A DNA stretch of 64,000 nt from Zeugodacus cucurbitae (GCF_028554725.1 NC_071667.1:50833501-50897500), one strand, 5' to 3'; positions 1 to 13,307 are shown, numbered from the stretch's first letter. Translations and numbers: made by a program. The notes: generated by a model from the letters alone, not told the origin.

Positions 1-2206
1 ACATTATCCTCTAGAAGGAAGTATCCGTATTTTTTATTTGACAATAATTGTTTCCTAAATTCTAAAAACTTGGAACCCGACTTATGACTTTATATAACTT
101 TTTTCAATAAAGAAAGTTGTGGCAACGTTACAGGCCTTAGTATTATCCATCAAAGCGATGTCCCATCTTAAGTTTCCAACAATATATTGTATACAAATTG
201 ATCCTGGTCCTTTGGCAGTGGTAATGCTCAACTCTAACAAAAACACTGTGGCTATACAATCCATCAATCTAATTTAAACTCGTTGACTATTTAAAAAAAT
301 TCGGGCAATAAAACTCAAACATGCGAGTAAAACCTGCCTAAGCTGAGATTTCGTATTTGCGAATACATACATATCAACATAAATGCATTTGTATATAAAC
401 CATCAAGAGTATATGTATGTACTTATATGCTATGTACTTCCTTTCTCAAACAGCTGTTGATCACCGCAAATAAATTGTACGGGTTAATTAGTGGAATTTT
501 TGTGGCAGATCGACGTGTCGAACAAATGAATGAACACAGCCGCTACAAGTTTATATACAATACATACATATTTACATACATCCATATAAGTATTTACTAT
601 GTATTAGACGCAAAGTAGGCGATTGCTAGTAGTCACAACGTAAAAACGACCTTGCAGAGCGCACAGTTTCGCTGCCTCAAACCATTTTCAACCGCAATTG
701 CAGTTCCACAGTGGAATCGTTTAAGTAAAAATTCCGCTTTATGACGCCTTTTTAGATTTGAATTTAATTTTTATGCCTTCGTTTATTTTTTTTTTCATTT
801 ATTCATACATGTATTTGCAGAAAATATATATTTAAATACTCCCACTTTTTTCGTCTCGTTCAAGCTGCATTTCCAATTTTAGTCTGAATTATAAGCGCTC
901 AGCCATTGTCTATGCCGTTGCCGCATCTTTTATTTTAGCGCATTGTTTTTGTTGTTGTTGGTGTGACGCACTCACTTTCCAACCAACCGGTTAATTGTGG
1001 GTGGGTATCACTGCCGTCATTTTTCTTCTATTTTATGTTGTTTTCTTAGTATTTGTTGTTTTTGTTTTTATCTGCTTGAATGCTTAATGACGCTGTCAGC
1101 TGCTGTTTGCTGTTAGCTTTACTGATTTTTATGACCTTTTTGTTGTTTATTTGAATTTGAACAATTATTTATTTTGCGCAAATTTCCGCTCGCAATTGCG
1201 GTGGCGCGCCTGTAAGCGTGTGTGTGAATGTATTTTAATGTTTTAAACATTTTGTTTTGCCGATTTGCTGTATATACATATCTGTGTAATGTTATTTAAC
1301 TTCATAAAGTATTGTTAACATTTTTATATGTTTTGAAGTGATTACCAGAGCTGTTGTGGTTTGTAGTTTTTTTTACTATATACCAATTGTTTTATGTTTT
1401 TAGGACCCCAAAACTCTACTTTAAGTCAATCAAAAAAATCCTATACTGTCTTAGCCCCTTAGGTTCACTGATTCAAAACACAGACTTCATTTCGTATTAA
1501 AAGTTGCTGAACTAGAAGTGTCATAAATCATTCTTTTGCAGTGATTTTAACAGAGATCAGTCTTCTACTTATCAATATTTGAGTCGAATACTAAGAAATT
1601 ATTTCATTAAATGCTTCAGAACCGCACACCACCATAAATTAATTCCTTTAGTAAAGGAACTTTGTGGGTTCTACTTTCTTTGGTATTTTCGTTTTTTGTT
1701 TCATTTAACATATTTTTTGTTCAATGTTGATAACCTTTTCATTTCTATTGAAATTTCGCCATCGTTCTGATCGAAATTGTTGAATTGCTCATTAGCTTTT
1801 TAAACGCGAGTTATCTTCTCTTGCCAAGTTTCGGTTGGAACAATTTGCGAAGCATTACTATCAGTGAATCAATTTTGAGTAAGAGACAATATTCATAGAT
1901 AAAATGTTAAAATTTATAAAATAATATTTTAATTATAGCACATCTTAAAGACTATTTTTGGTTTCCAAACACTAACACACTCCGCAAATTTCATTAAAGC
2001 AAGTTTGTAATTAATAATTTGTTTCTAAAATATTACAATGTTTATTAGTTTGATCTCAACCCCATCTAGAGAGTGGAAACTTCACGAAAAGCTCCGGCTT
2101 CAGCTTCGATCTATGTATACTAAGTTAGTCCTTTCCTTTGTTAATGCTTTTGCGAGTGTAATGTGGTAAAAATTCGATGGGATAATGAAATTCTAATTGG
2201 GGAGTC
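1..2206. other. AT-rich non-coding DNA
   Basis: No supported gene. The open frames here are short, lack splice context and do not resemble a known family. The stretch contains T-rich runs and TTG/GTT-rich simple sequence around 940-1150. Confidence 0.6.
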
Positions 2207-2813
2207 TTAAGGGGGTCATCCCAAATGTCGTGAAGTGATTTTTAAAAATTCGAAGTCGTTTTAAAGATACATCAGATGTGTCGGCAGCTGAAAACTTTGA
2301 ACGCGTTTTTCAAATTTACCTCCATTGAATCCTCAAAACGGCTTGACCGAATCACTTGAAATTGGTAAGGTACCCTCAGCACATGTAAACGCATGGAACA
2401 GACTATTATCAATAAAAAATTCTTAAAATTTTAATTTTTTATATATAAAAAAAAAAAAAACAAACAAAAAAGTCTACCAAAATTCAAATATTATACATAT
2501 TCATTCATTCATTTAGTAATAGTCCATTCCATGCATTTAAGCTTTCAGATCGAAACGCCGCTAATTGTTTCCGATAAGCCAATCAGAAGGAATCCTTGGG
2601 GAAATGCAAGCCATTTTTTTCGAGGCGGGGGTGTTCAGAACGCTGTAACGCATGTTCAACACAATATTTTCAGCTTAAAATTTATATTTATACTGTCGAA
2701 ATATATGTTAATAAATGATAATAAACTTAAGCGTTTATCGATTAACTGGTCGTAGAAAAAACATTCTAAAAATTCCATAAAAAAACAGGCCGTCACATGG
2801 GATGACCTCTTAA
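2207..2813. mobile_element. TTAA-flanked non-autonomous DNA transposon, 599 bp
   Basis: The unit is bounded by TTAA at 2207-2210 and 2810-2813. Directly inside, the left end reads GGGGGTCATCCCA and the right end, on the other strand, reads GAGGTCATCCCA, so the ends are an imperfect terminal inverted repeat next to a TTAA target duplication. There is no transposase frame inside. TTAA duplication is known for the piggyBac and Kolobok superfamilies; I cannot tell which applies here. The interior shares wording (an ACGCGTTTTTC stretch and a GACCGA-TTC-AA stretch) with the element at 49007-49748, so both may belong to one family. Confidence 0.7.
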
Positions 2814-4514
2814 TCTATATGAACTTTTTCGGATGATTTATTTAAAATCTTTACTAACCATTATATCATTAGAAAAACTTTTAAGTAAAAATAAAAAAAC
2901 GCAGTCAACCTTAGGAAATGAGAGTATGGAATTAATTGTTTGTTTCGCCACTTCTTTAACTGGTATCAACTATTTATTCAATATACTATGTACCAGTCGA
3001 CTGCATTTATACCAGTTGCTTGTTCGATTCGCCACTATGCAAGGTCTAGCGAACCGATGCCAGTTTCTATGTACTATTCAACTACCTTGTATGACTAATC
3101 GAATCGCACTCAATTTAAAAATATGTACATGTATGTAAGTATTTTACAAATTACATTATGCGGAATTCAACTATCAGTTAAGTGTGCCATTATGGGTCAC
3201 AGTAAGTGCGTTGTTGTTTTTTATTATACATTTTCCATTGATTATTACGATGAATTGCCATATTTAGAGCGACATGCGGTGCATTTAATCAATAGTCAAT
3301 ATCGCACAAATTGGCACGAAATGCCTTAAGCGTTGGCCCACAAAGGCTTAATCGCTACAAATCGCTGCAACGTCGTGAGCTTTGTGGCTATCGAAATTAA
3401 TATGGCCGTACAGATTTATTTGAATACGTTTAAGTTTACATTTGAATACAAGTAGGCGTGTGTGTGTGGCATAAATTCGTTAAAAATAACTAGCCTGAAC
3501 GCCTTGGCATTCTGATTGGCATCTACTGACGTCGAACGTAATCAAACGCTACATTTTCGTTTTAATTTACTATTTGCTTTTACTTTTGATCCTCGGTTTC
3601 ATTCAATGCAAATTTGTTTTATTTTTTTGTTTGCAATATAGTAAATATTTTTAGTTAAAACCGGTTTTAATTGCGTTTCGCTAGTAAGCTAGCTTTTTAG
3701 CTATTTAGTAGTTTTTTTTATTGCACACGCGCCGTTTTAACTGAGGAGTTATTTCCGTCCAGCAATTTGGAAAATAATTCGGTTTTGTACCATTTTTGTC
3801 ACTTTTTCGAACAATATTTTTCATCAACCCAAATATTTGAAGACTATTACGAATTGGACAAGAAAGATTTCATTTCATTGAATAGTAATTTTCTTAAAAT
3901 TCTAGGGCGATTCAGTCCTAGTCTAAAATTAAAAATAAGCAAAAATTATAAATTATCCACATAACAATTTTCAGTTCTGGCCCGACTTGCATTTTCCACC
4001 TCGAGAAAAACCGTTATTAATTATATCAAGATTTTCACTAAAGACTTCAACTGTGTTTTGTTAATAGACCTTAGGGTATTCCCCACCAGAAGAGAAACAC
4101 ACTTTTTTAATGACATTCCTTTGTGAAGTCAGGAAATCCCTCTAATTTAATACTTAAACTCGACAAAGCGCCATGAACCTATGCTACAATGTCAGCACTC
4201 CAAGGCATTTTAGTCTCTATAAGGAAGTGTTGAGAAGATTTGACCCCGACTTCTTCCAGCCAACTTCTGTAGCTAGCACACTATATGATTTTGAATGGGA
4301 CAATGACCGCCATAACTATGGAAATATTACTAAAGACGATGACCTGCCAAGACATCTTAAGATTTTCCTTAGGTCAGAAAGATCTTGCGATTGACCAGCG
4401 CTTGCCCAGTTCAGCTGTAGCCTAACTGTCCAGTAGAAAATCCCAAGAGGATATGTAGTGCTCCTACTTCTTCCCATTTTACTGTAGACTGACGTTCCTA
4501 GCTTTCATTATTCA
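2814..4514. other. AT-rich non-coding DNA
   Basis: No supported gene or repeat. The open frames of 60-101 codons have AT-rich, non-coding-like composition and no family match I recognise. Confidence 0.55.
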
Positions 4515-4670
4515 TCAGCCATGCTTTTTCCTGGTATCGCCTGAAAGTGAGGATAGACACATAGCTAGTATTGTCGCTTTAGTACCAGAATGAATCGCCA
4601 CTTCACTGAAGAATGCTACGCCTCTAAGCAATAGATTCGCTGCTACCTTTATAGCAGCTTCTTACACTTT
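4515..4670 (-). pseudogene. LINE (jockey-like) RNase H remnant
   Basis: On the minus strand a stop-free stretch of about 45 codons encodes EAAIKVAANLLLRG, then SEVAIHSGTKATILAM. This lines up with the RNase H remnant at 14900-15506 (EVAAINAASDRLLRG, then EVRIHSDSREAIRAM). That is the segment around the second catalytic Asp of RNase H in jockey-clade non-LTR retrotransposons, where the usual motif is a serine-aspartate-serine. Here that Asp is a Gly and a stop follows, so the copy is dead. Only this fragment is recognisable. Confidence 0.6.
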
Positions 4671-6150
4671 AAAAACACCAAAATACTCGTGAAGCCTTTA
4701 GAATCACCTTCCATCGTTTCATATAGGCAAAGAACTTATTAATATACGTAGATCTTAGTTAATATTAAAAAAGTTATTAATATTGATACTTGTTCGTCTC
4801 CTGTGAAACTCATGATACGAAAAACACAAATGTGTGAATATTTCATTTGGGAATGTCATTCACATGAAGTTTACAATAATGCTGATATTTAGAATGTACT
4901 TTTTGACAATATTTGCCCTGTTGATAGATTCTCAAAACAACGATCACAAGGTATTTGAGGCATAATCCTTTTTTCGATCTGGGTACGAAACACACCAAAA
5001 TCATTTTCACCTAACCGCAAAAAAAAAATAAACCGTTATGTCGATTTTTCGGATTTGAATATTTGTTTTATTACTTTTAATTACATTTAATTTTTTTTTT
5101 ACAATTTTATTTATTTAATTTTAATCGTTGTCCGTTACTGCCAGTCGCCAATTCCGATTGCCATAAATTCATATGTATATAAGAAATTCCATCTCTTCTC
5201 TGGCAGAATATATCTATTTTTACTCTCACATATAAACACGAATTCCCAGACACAACGTTCTTCGGTATTTTCGCTATAAAATTAAAATAAATAAATATTA
5301 AAGAAAAAAAATAAAAAAATCACACCGATCCTCGAAATACCATACCACACTGCACAAATATACATTTTTAGCAACGCCCATTTACGTATTTATGCATTTA
5401 TTTGTATATACATATTTATCTCTGCTTAAAAGCTCTTTCACTTTCGTTTGCAATAAATTTTCGAAATTTACTTTCCATGGCATTGACGTCGTGTGTACTT
5501 GTGTACTCTCAACATCATTTAATTCACACAAATCCGAAATACTTTCATACGTTTGTATGTGTGTGTGTCGATGCAATGAATCGCACTTTTAAAATTTTCA
5601 AAATTAATTTATGCCATTGCTGTCGACTTAATTTGTCGTCGCGCTCTAAATTGTGTCCTCGCGTAAATTTTAAAATTTGAATTTTTTTCTTATTATTTTT
5701 TATATTTTTTCGATTATCAATTAGTATTGCTGTAGTTAGACTATATAAGCACATATAAAAATTTTATTTTTTTTATTTTAATAAATTTTTAGAGATTCCT
5801 GATTGCCAGCAGGTGTAAGTCGCACCGTTTATTTTTCGATTTCTTTTCATTTGCAATATTTTTCGCTCTACATTTAATTTGAAATTTTAATTTGTGTTGT
5901 CACATACAGCGCTGTTGATATTAATAAATTTTCGCGCATTTTGGTTGCATGTAAAATTTGTCTGCAGACAAATTATTTATTTACCATTAATTTAACACGG
6001 TACATTTGTTTGTAGATTTTGCTGTCACAGTTGAAACCGTTTTGTTAATTCTATTATTTTCGACCATTTAGTGGGAAATTAATTGCATTTTTAGTGCAGA
6101 CAAGGAAAAGAAAGACCAAAGTTTGTTGAAATTAAAGTAAAGCTTCTTTA
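4671..6150. other. AT-rich non-coding DNA
   Basis: No supported gene. Overlapping short frames on both strands around 5382-5754 are AT-rich and cancel each other as gene candidates. Confidence 0.55.
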
Positions 6151-6740
6151 TACCCTTTTCGAACGGTGCAATTAGCTGAGACAATTAAGATGTAAATTAA
6201 CTCATCGTGTTAACGGATTGACAATATACTAATTATTAAAGAGAAAATATAATCCAGCTTTATAGAGCTTATCTTTTTCCTATTTTAACAGCTCTATTAG
6301 CGGAGGTAATTAATTTCGTTACTCAAGCTCAAGTGCTCAATTTAATCTAAGCGATTAATATATATATGATAAATATTTAAAAATTAAAGAACAGTCTAAA
6401 ATTACTGACCTTTCAAGTAAAGCTTTTTATATATTTTTCAGTTAATGAGACAATTAGCTTAGACAATTAAGATGTAAATTAACTCATTATGTTTGCTGTT
6501 CAGACGTACTCAATTTAGTATTTAACTCTCACATACTAGAGCTGTCAAGAGATGGAAAATATTAGGATTATTTATACAGTTCTAAAATGAGGTAATTAAC
6601 GTAGTCTATTTAGCCTAAAGAAAGAGAACATAGTAAAGTAAATCTTGTTTATATCATTTTTGAACGGGACAATAAGCAGAGCCCATTAAGATATAATTGA
6701 CACTCAATTTAGCCAAAAATATGCACAGTTATCATGATCA
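6150..6740. repeat. Three diverged copies of a 220-280 bp unit
   Basis: A core close to ACAATTAAGATGTAAATTA recurs at 6181 and 6463, and as a degraded copy near 6682. Each is preceded by a TATA/TTT-rich stretch and a 'gaacgg' or 'gttaatgag' segment. Spacings of 282 and about 219 bases indicate an old tandem array with indels. It lies about 550 bases upstream of the FABP-like gene. Any regulatory role is speculation. Confidence 0.5.
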
Positions 6741-7287
6741 AATGATAATAGTTTTATTTCGCATACAATTTCGCATATTTAATTTATCAAAATAATTCAA
6801 TCGAGTCTTAATTGCAATACAAGTTTGTATAGAAAGAAAATGAAGCTTAAAGTGGTCATTGTTAAAAAATGAAAACTTGAGAAGAAATGATATTTTGATT
6901 TTTTGATGACGTTTCGTTTTTATTATTATTTTCGTTTCTTATTATTATTAAGAAACGGAGGACCTTATTGAATAAACTACTTAAGGTCAATTTAATATCA
7001 TTTAACTACTAATAGAACAATTAGTTAATTAATAATTATAATTTTGAGTATGAGTTGAGTTGAGAGTCTAATAATTAGCCTCTTGCGACCTGTTACAACA
7101 CTACAAAAAAAAATATTTTAAACCCTGAAAATCTAATTCGAACATAAGCAACAGCCTTCAAAAGCAAACGTACAACAAATTCCACAAAAAATAATAATAT
7201 TCGAAAACATTTCTTTCAAATTTTCTCGAATAACTCACAAAATTTTCCGTTAAAAAAAAATTAAAAAGCAATAAAAATAAAAGAAAA

Positions 7288-7821
7288 ATGCTGAAGAAAA
7301 TCAACTGTTGGGAGGGTAAACAATATCAGCTGGTGACTAGTGATAACTATGACGCCTACATGAAGCAGCTTGGCATGGGCTTGGTTCAACGAAAATTGGG
7401 CAACACCAAGAAACCAATTGTTACGCTGCACAAAGTCGAAAGCACCCATAATTTAATCACATTGATCGATGATAATCCAACCGTACTCACCTTCAAGTTG
7501 GGCAAAGAGTTCGCGGAGGAAACCTATGATCAGCGCGATATGAAGACTACAATGAACCTGTATGACAACACTTTGGTGCAACGTCAGAAGGGTGTTATGT
7601 GCACGAAGATCACACGCGAGTTTCATCTAACTAAAATGATCGAACAATCTGTGATTAATAATGTAGCGGCGGTTAGAGTGTTTCGCGCGTTGGAGGAAGA
7701 CGAGAAAAAAGATTTGACTGATCTGTTGGCAAAGCTTGAAAAAGAACAGCAAGAAAAGAAAGATGATAAATATGCCAAGAAAAATAATGAAAAAGAAACT
7801 AAGAAGGAAACGAAAGAGTAG
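7288..7821 (+). CDS. Fatty-acid-binding-protein-like, single exon, charged C-terminal tail
   Basis: A 177-residue protein. Residues 1-135 follow the intracellular lipid-binding (FABP/CRABP) beta-barrel pattern: Trp8-Glu-Gly-Lys, Tyr13, the helix-turn-helix stretch YDAYMKQLGMGLVQRKLGN, then FKLGKEFAEET, QKG and a TREF motif. Family members bind fatty acids or retinoids in the cytosol. Arg110 matches the inner carboxylate-binding Arg. Arg130-Val-Phe132 sits where most members have Arg-X-Tyr, so the Tyr partner is replaced by Phe. Typical FABPs are about 130 residues; this one adds about 40 Lys/Glu-rich residues (138-177). The frame runs uninterrupted from ATG to TAG, whereas FABP genes usually have introns, which suggests a retroposed or intron-lost paralog. 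The start is the first in-frame ATG, in a good fly context (AGAAAAATG). It could still be a pseudogene in expression terms, although the frame is intact. Confidence 0.85.
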   Translation: MLKKINCWEGKQYQLVTSDNYDAYMKQLGMGLVQRKLGNTKKPIVTLHKVESTHNLITLIDDNPTVLTFKLGKEFAEETYDQRDMKTTMNLYDNTLVQRQKGVMCTKITREFHLTKMIEQSVINNVAAVRVFRALEEDEKKDLTDLLAKLEKEQQEKKDDKYAKKNNEKETKKETKE

Positions 7822-7901
7822 TTATCCAGCTGTTGGAATTAGAGGTTGAAGCAGAACCGCCTAAACAATGAGGTTGAAGAAGAGGAGCACTCGTTACTAA
7901 A

Positions 7902-7911
7902 AATAAATAAA
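7902..7911 (+). terminator. Poly(A) signals of the FABP-like gene
   Basis: Two overlapping AATAAA hexamers (7902-7907 and 7906-7911) begin 81 bases after the TAG stop, a normal distance for a short 3' UTR. Confidence 0.55.
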
Positions 7912-10900
7912 AAGATACGAAGACCGACCAAGTAATCCGTCACTTAATTTAATGGTGATATCTAAAGGTGAGAATTAAATTTTCAAAGAAGTTTTTTCTC
8001 AACAGCGGCCTGGAAAAAATTGAGGGCAACCCTCACCCGTTTGATGATATAAAATATAGATATTTGATAATACAAAAATATGGTTATCAAAATAAAGAAG
8101 TTTATAGTTGGAAATTTTGATTTCTCCGAGACTGGTTAAGGATCATATCGTGATTGTATTATTTTTGTCTATTTTAAAAAATTTTCGATTGTGCAGAACT
8201 ATAATTTAATTTATATAATTTTATAGTAAAATTCTTCTTGGTTTCATAGTTTATTTACTAAATAAACTTTGATCTGTTTATTCATCGAATTTAATGAACT
8301 CTGGCACAAATTTGTTAATATTTGGTTATATTGATAATTAAGGTGGTTTGATTGTTTATATTATTCATAACCAAATATTTTTCATTTCCGTTGGTAATTA
8401 TTTATTTTTGCATTTTATAGCAAAGACATTTGAGAAATTTATATTTAGCTATAAACTTTTAAATTGCTTATTCAAAGACGTACATAAATATTATATTTAT
8501 CAAATCAAATCATTTCCTCATTTTAACATCTTATTTTCTATATTTTATTGCAGAACAGCGGTTTTAAGCGCACCATCCCAACAGTTCTACTGAAACCACT
8601 CTAAACGGTATGTACCATAGATAATCGATATTTAGGCTACAAGTAGAAGTAACCATAAAGAATATTAAGTGAAGCCTTATACTAGCCCTAGGCACAATTT
8701 ATATTGAAGCATATAGATTCTTATGATCCTAAATCAATTTCTGCTTGGCTTATGCTTATTCATTTAAGGTAGATTAGTTTTTTGAAACACAGGCAAACTT
8801 TCTTAGAATGAGTTGATCAATTCGTTTCACTTTCATTGACATGGGGTTGGGTGTTCTTGAGATCATTGGGGATGCGATCTATAATTTGTTAGAGAATAAC
8901 TGACCTTGCACGGTTACGCATTTTGTAACAGCCATGTAATTTTAGATTCTCTCCAATTCACTAATTTTTGGAGAGTGACGAATCGAACAAACACCTAGCA
9001 TAGCATGAAATATTGAGATGAAAAAAATCGCATGGACAAAATCCAATGCTTTAATGTTAATTATTTCAGAACCAGAAAATGTCTCGTTCTATGTTCAGAT
9101 ATTTAATGTCCATACTACTACATTTTCTAAGCTTTGTCGCAATGACATAGACTTGGAAAGAAAAAATGGACCTTAATCAAATGGGAGCTAATCTACTTGC
9201 CAGCCATCCCTGTACTTTTTCTTTCTTTGATAAAAACACGAGGAAGACAGCTTCCTTTCACTCATATTCCGTTAATAGGAAAAAAAATTTAACCCAATCG
9301 TGCGGAACCCCACTTGGTACTGGACATTCATTGATCTTTATTAAATACTATTTTACTACATTTTCTTCTACATTCACACATACATACGTATATTTTATAA
9401 ATATATTCTTTTCTATGAAAGAAAGCATGCGCTTGCACTACATTAACCCCCAACTAATTGAGATCACTAGCTGAATTCGTCGTGCACCCAACTACAGTGC
9501 ACAGACAACAACAAAGATGTTGTGGGTGGAGAAATTCTGTCAACGATAAATTATGCCAGAGAAATGGCGCGATCGCATGTTTGATCGACGGCAAATAAAA
9601 ATAATTATACAACGAAAAAATATATAACAACGAAGACTAGGGGCACGGGCACACTGATGACAGAATAGAACATAGACAAATTACAAAGTTACAAATGACA
9701 AGCAAACATTAGAAACTAAAGCAAGAACAACAACAACGAAAATTAAAAAAAAATGTCTAGTGCTAAAATGAATATAATGGTCCCATTTGCTTTGAACCCA
9801 CGTCCCACTCGATCGCATCGCCTTTTCCGCATACAGGCAAATACATCTGATAGGCATATGAAAAATCTTTTACAACATTCGCTCGCTTGTCGCTGGTACT
9901 TGTCGCTAATGGCGCCCAATTGTCACGTTCACTCAACTGTAGACAATTATTTGTGACAACAGCTGCAGCAGCGGGAACTATGACGGCTGACGGTGGCAGT
10001 TCCGTCGCGATCAGCAGCATAAATCTAATGCTCACAAGCGTACATGTGTTTGTAAACGATTAGGCAAATTTAAGAATTGACTTTGAACTTGCCAGTGTCC
10101 GAATGTCAGTGCTCGTCTGCCGTGTACTCGCATGCTAAATTACCGTTGTTTTCGTGTCCATTGCTTTGCTCCTAAGGCCTGTGTCTGTCGTTTTACTCAA
10201 TTATTTGTAGTTTTTCTGTACGGTCGATCGCTTTAGTCACGTGAAAATCATGCTGATTGTCGACTCAATGATAATTGCTAATTTACGAGTACAATTTTGA
10301 AAAAAAAAAAACTAAAAACGAAAACAATTGCTGCACACGCGTTGGACCCATGCGCTCTTTGTCTGGGGTGCAGCAGTTGCCCTCTGCTCAATGCATCGTC
10401 TTGTTATCGGGAAAGTCTCATCTGATTTTCTAAGCTCAGAACGTATATTCTTTTTTCCTCGCTTGGGTGCTTTATAAATCACACACGTGATCAGATCAGT
10501 TCGATTGATTCATATAGAGTGGAAGTTTGGATGCGTCATCCTTTAAGAAGATGGTTTATAGTTTGTACCCTATTGTTTAATGATTAAGTCCTCGTAGTTG
10601 AACGAAGAATTAACAGTCTTCTAGGGTTTCAATTAGTAAACACTTGACTTATCTTTTATGACTCTCTGACCTGGATGCGATGTCATCGTTTACCGATCTT
10701 TTACTATTCGAATCTATGAATATTACTCAGTTGGACATGGATCTTAATGCTGTTATTACTGTAATGAAGTAATGATAGTACATTCTAGTAAAGCTGTTCC
10801 AGTAGAATCTGAAAATAAAAGCGATTGATTGTTTTTAAAAAGGCCAACTAAGAAGAATATTTTCAGTTAGATATAGAAAACAGCCTTAAAAAGTAATGAT

Positions 10901-11537
10901 CTCAAGAAGTCGTTGAGTACCTGCATTGTCCACATTTGAAGAACGTAGTTTTTCTTTATACTTAAATATATTTAAATTTTCATTGGTGAGACAAATTGAT
11001 TTGTTGTTTACCTCAAATATTGTCTCTAATTAATTTCATTAAGTACTAAAGCAATTACCGCATTTAAATAAAATCCAATTAACTAAACCTCGGCGCTGTT
11101 CTGCATAATGAAGCTTCCATTAGCAAGCCTTCAAATTGTGCACGAAGCGTAACAACTAAGACATGCAGTCCCGTAACATATTGAAAATCCTGAAAATATG
11201 TTGATGTAAATATTTTCAGCTCAAAATTCTGCTGTTTCCGACGATCTGAAATTCCAGATGAGTTTCTTTTGTACCATTTTTGTTAACATTGTTAAGGCTC
11301 TATCCCGATTTTATTTTATATAAAATTAGTGATGTTTTTGTGAAAATATGAATGGTTGAATGTACTTTTTCTTTGCTGGCTAAAATTTGTCTGGAAATCT
11401 TTGCTAAACAAATGAATTAATATAATAAAAGACAGAGTTTTTCTAGTTTAAGTTTTACAAATTTATTTGGGTTTTATATCACCACTTCGGGGAAACCATA
11501 TAAATACCATCGGATAGGTTAGTTTAGTCTTTTGGGA
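7912..11537. other. Non-coding DNA
   Basis: No supported gene. The open frames at 8348-8593, 9166-9474 and 9753-10035 are short, overlap antisense frames and lack recognisable motifs. One promoter-like site is listed separately. Confidence 0.5.
10471..10501 (+). promoter_or_regulatory. Possible TATA plus initiator core promoter
   Basis: TTTATAAATC begins at 10471. An initiator-like TCAGTT (10496-10501) follows with its A 25 bases after the T of TATAAA, and a CACGTG E-box lies between. Fly promoters usually place TATA about 30 bases upstream of the start, so the spacing is a little short. No coding exon was found just downstream. Confidence 0.2.
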
Positions 11538-11790
11538 TATCAGAAGGAATGCCGACACGTAGGCAATGAGGAGCAAACATGCTTGAAGATGCCTGCGCTT
11601 TTCAAAAGGTTATGTGGTGTCAGTAATGATACCTCTTCCAGATTATCGAACTGTAAGACCCCCAAATGCAGAAGACGTTTCCTTGACAATGCAGTACAAG
11701 CGTACAAGAGATGATCCATTGTTTCTCTGCTACCTTGCTCTTGACATTTCCTGCAGTCTTTGCGATCTGTCAGCCAAGTCTTGTATGCAT
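11538..11790 (-). pseudogene. LINE (jockey-like) C-terminal zinc-knuckle remnant
   Basis: The minus strand is open for about 75 codons. It encodes CRKCQEQGSRETMDHLLYAC, followed by TALSRKRLLHLG and QFDNLEEVSLL. This is the Cys-x2-Cys...His...Cys motif that follows RNase H at the C terminus of jockey/R1-type ORF2 proteins, with the usual 'LG..F..L.EL' continuation. Upstream domains are absent, so it is a 3' truncation product or a decayed copy. Confidence 0.65.
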
Positions 11791-13289
11791 AAATGCCCTA
11801 ATATGGGAATGTTTTAACTTGACTTATTGGAACTCATATATCGCGGTATATTGTATAGAAAGATACCGAAATTTAATAATTCTAGTTCCGAAGTCGTTCA
11901 AGCTTCGTTCCTAGAGTTCGGTGAAAAGACTACAGAAGCTTTAGATTCCTGAACCGCTGTACTAGATGCTTCATATGTAAATATTTATAATTGAAATGGC
12001 AACTGAAGTATTTCAACGAAATATTAAATGAATTTTCCGTAAATAAGGGATCTCGACATAGGCTAGAACACAACTAGATGACGCTGAAGTCAAAATATTG
12101 AATAAATAAAGTGTATATGGCACGAGTTCGCACAGTTTTATGTTCTATAAAATTTCTGAGCGACGATTATGAGGGAAGCCTTCAAATGGTTTATTTTATG
12201 TTGACGAATTGATTACATTATTCCAAAAAATGTTACTAGTCGAAATATAATTAATTTGGTTGACAGTAGCTCGGGATCCCGACATCAGGTTTCATGATAC
12301 GAAAACGTTTAGCGTTATTAGCTTGCTTTCACTAAACCCATGCTCAACGTCCGTGTAATTGTCCTTCCAACTGAAAATAAATACTTAATTATTTGTTACA
12401 CATGGGGACTACTACTACTATTTTATTATAATTCTTTTTTTTATCTTCTTTTTTTTGTAGCATGAAACATAAACATTTTAATTAAAATATACAGTGTGTT
12501 TGCAATTTGTGTGAAATATGTGGCAGGCAACGATCAACACCTCAAATTTGTAGACAAACTGACGCAGGCCATCGCATTGGATATACGTCTATATGTATAT
12601 GTAGTCGGTCCATTGCCACTTGCCGTGTGCGAGTCAAGGCATTAAATTAAGAGCTTACTGCTGCGCATGAACCCGATTTCTAGCGATTATATCTGTGTAC
12701 TTGCTATTTCATGGTATATATGTATGTATATATTTCTAATAATATATGTATATATATATTGGAATAAGTAGTGCAATATATGCGCAGAAATTTTATTGCC
12801 GTCAGCTATAAATTAGTATTATACATTGCTGCTTTAGCTTGAGTGCATAACGATAACGTCAGAGTCGCATTTATTTTAATTTTAGCGCCATTCATATACA
12901 ATTATTGACAAACATAACTACATATGTACAAATCTTAATGATCGATGCGATTTCGATTTGTGCGCTGAGCTGCCACGCGCTAAAATTCAATAAATTTACA
13001 CTAAACGTTAGCGTTCCTTCGCTATGTGTGGGGGGATCGAAAGTTAGTTCGCTGCTTCTGAAGCACACTTTAAACGCGTGTTGCTTGCTTTCTTCCCATT
13101 TTTCTTGCCTGCCGCCACTCGCGTGTTTACGCAGCTATTGATCTGCTCCCAACCAACGATCAAGCAAGCGAGCGTTCGATCGTTTCACGCTCTGGGCTGC
13201 TTGCTGCCTTCCGCTGGCTGCCTGATCGGGTGTATTTATAGCGCTGATAAAAGCAATAAATTCGCTATTTTTGCTGCAACATTTCGCCG

Positions 13290-13307
13290 ACACACACACA
13301 CACACAT
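13290..13307. repeat. CA microsatellite
   Basis: An uninterrupted CA run of about eight units followed by TATA. Confidence 0.8.

Noticed and set aside
82..267. 61-codon minus-strand frame at the left edge
   Set aside because: No recognised family and no splice context; it may be a decayed repeat, but that cannot be shown.
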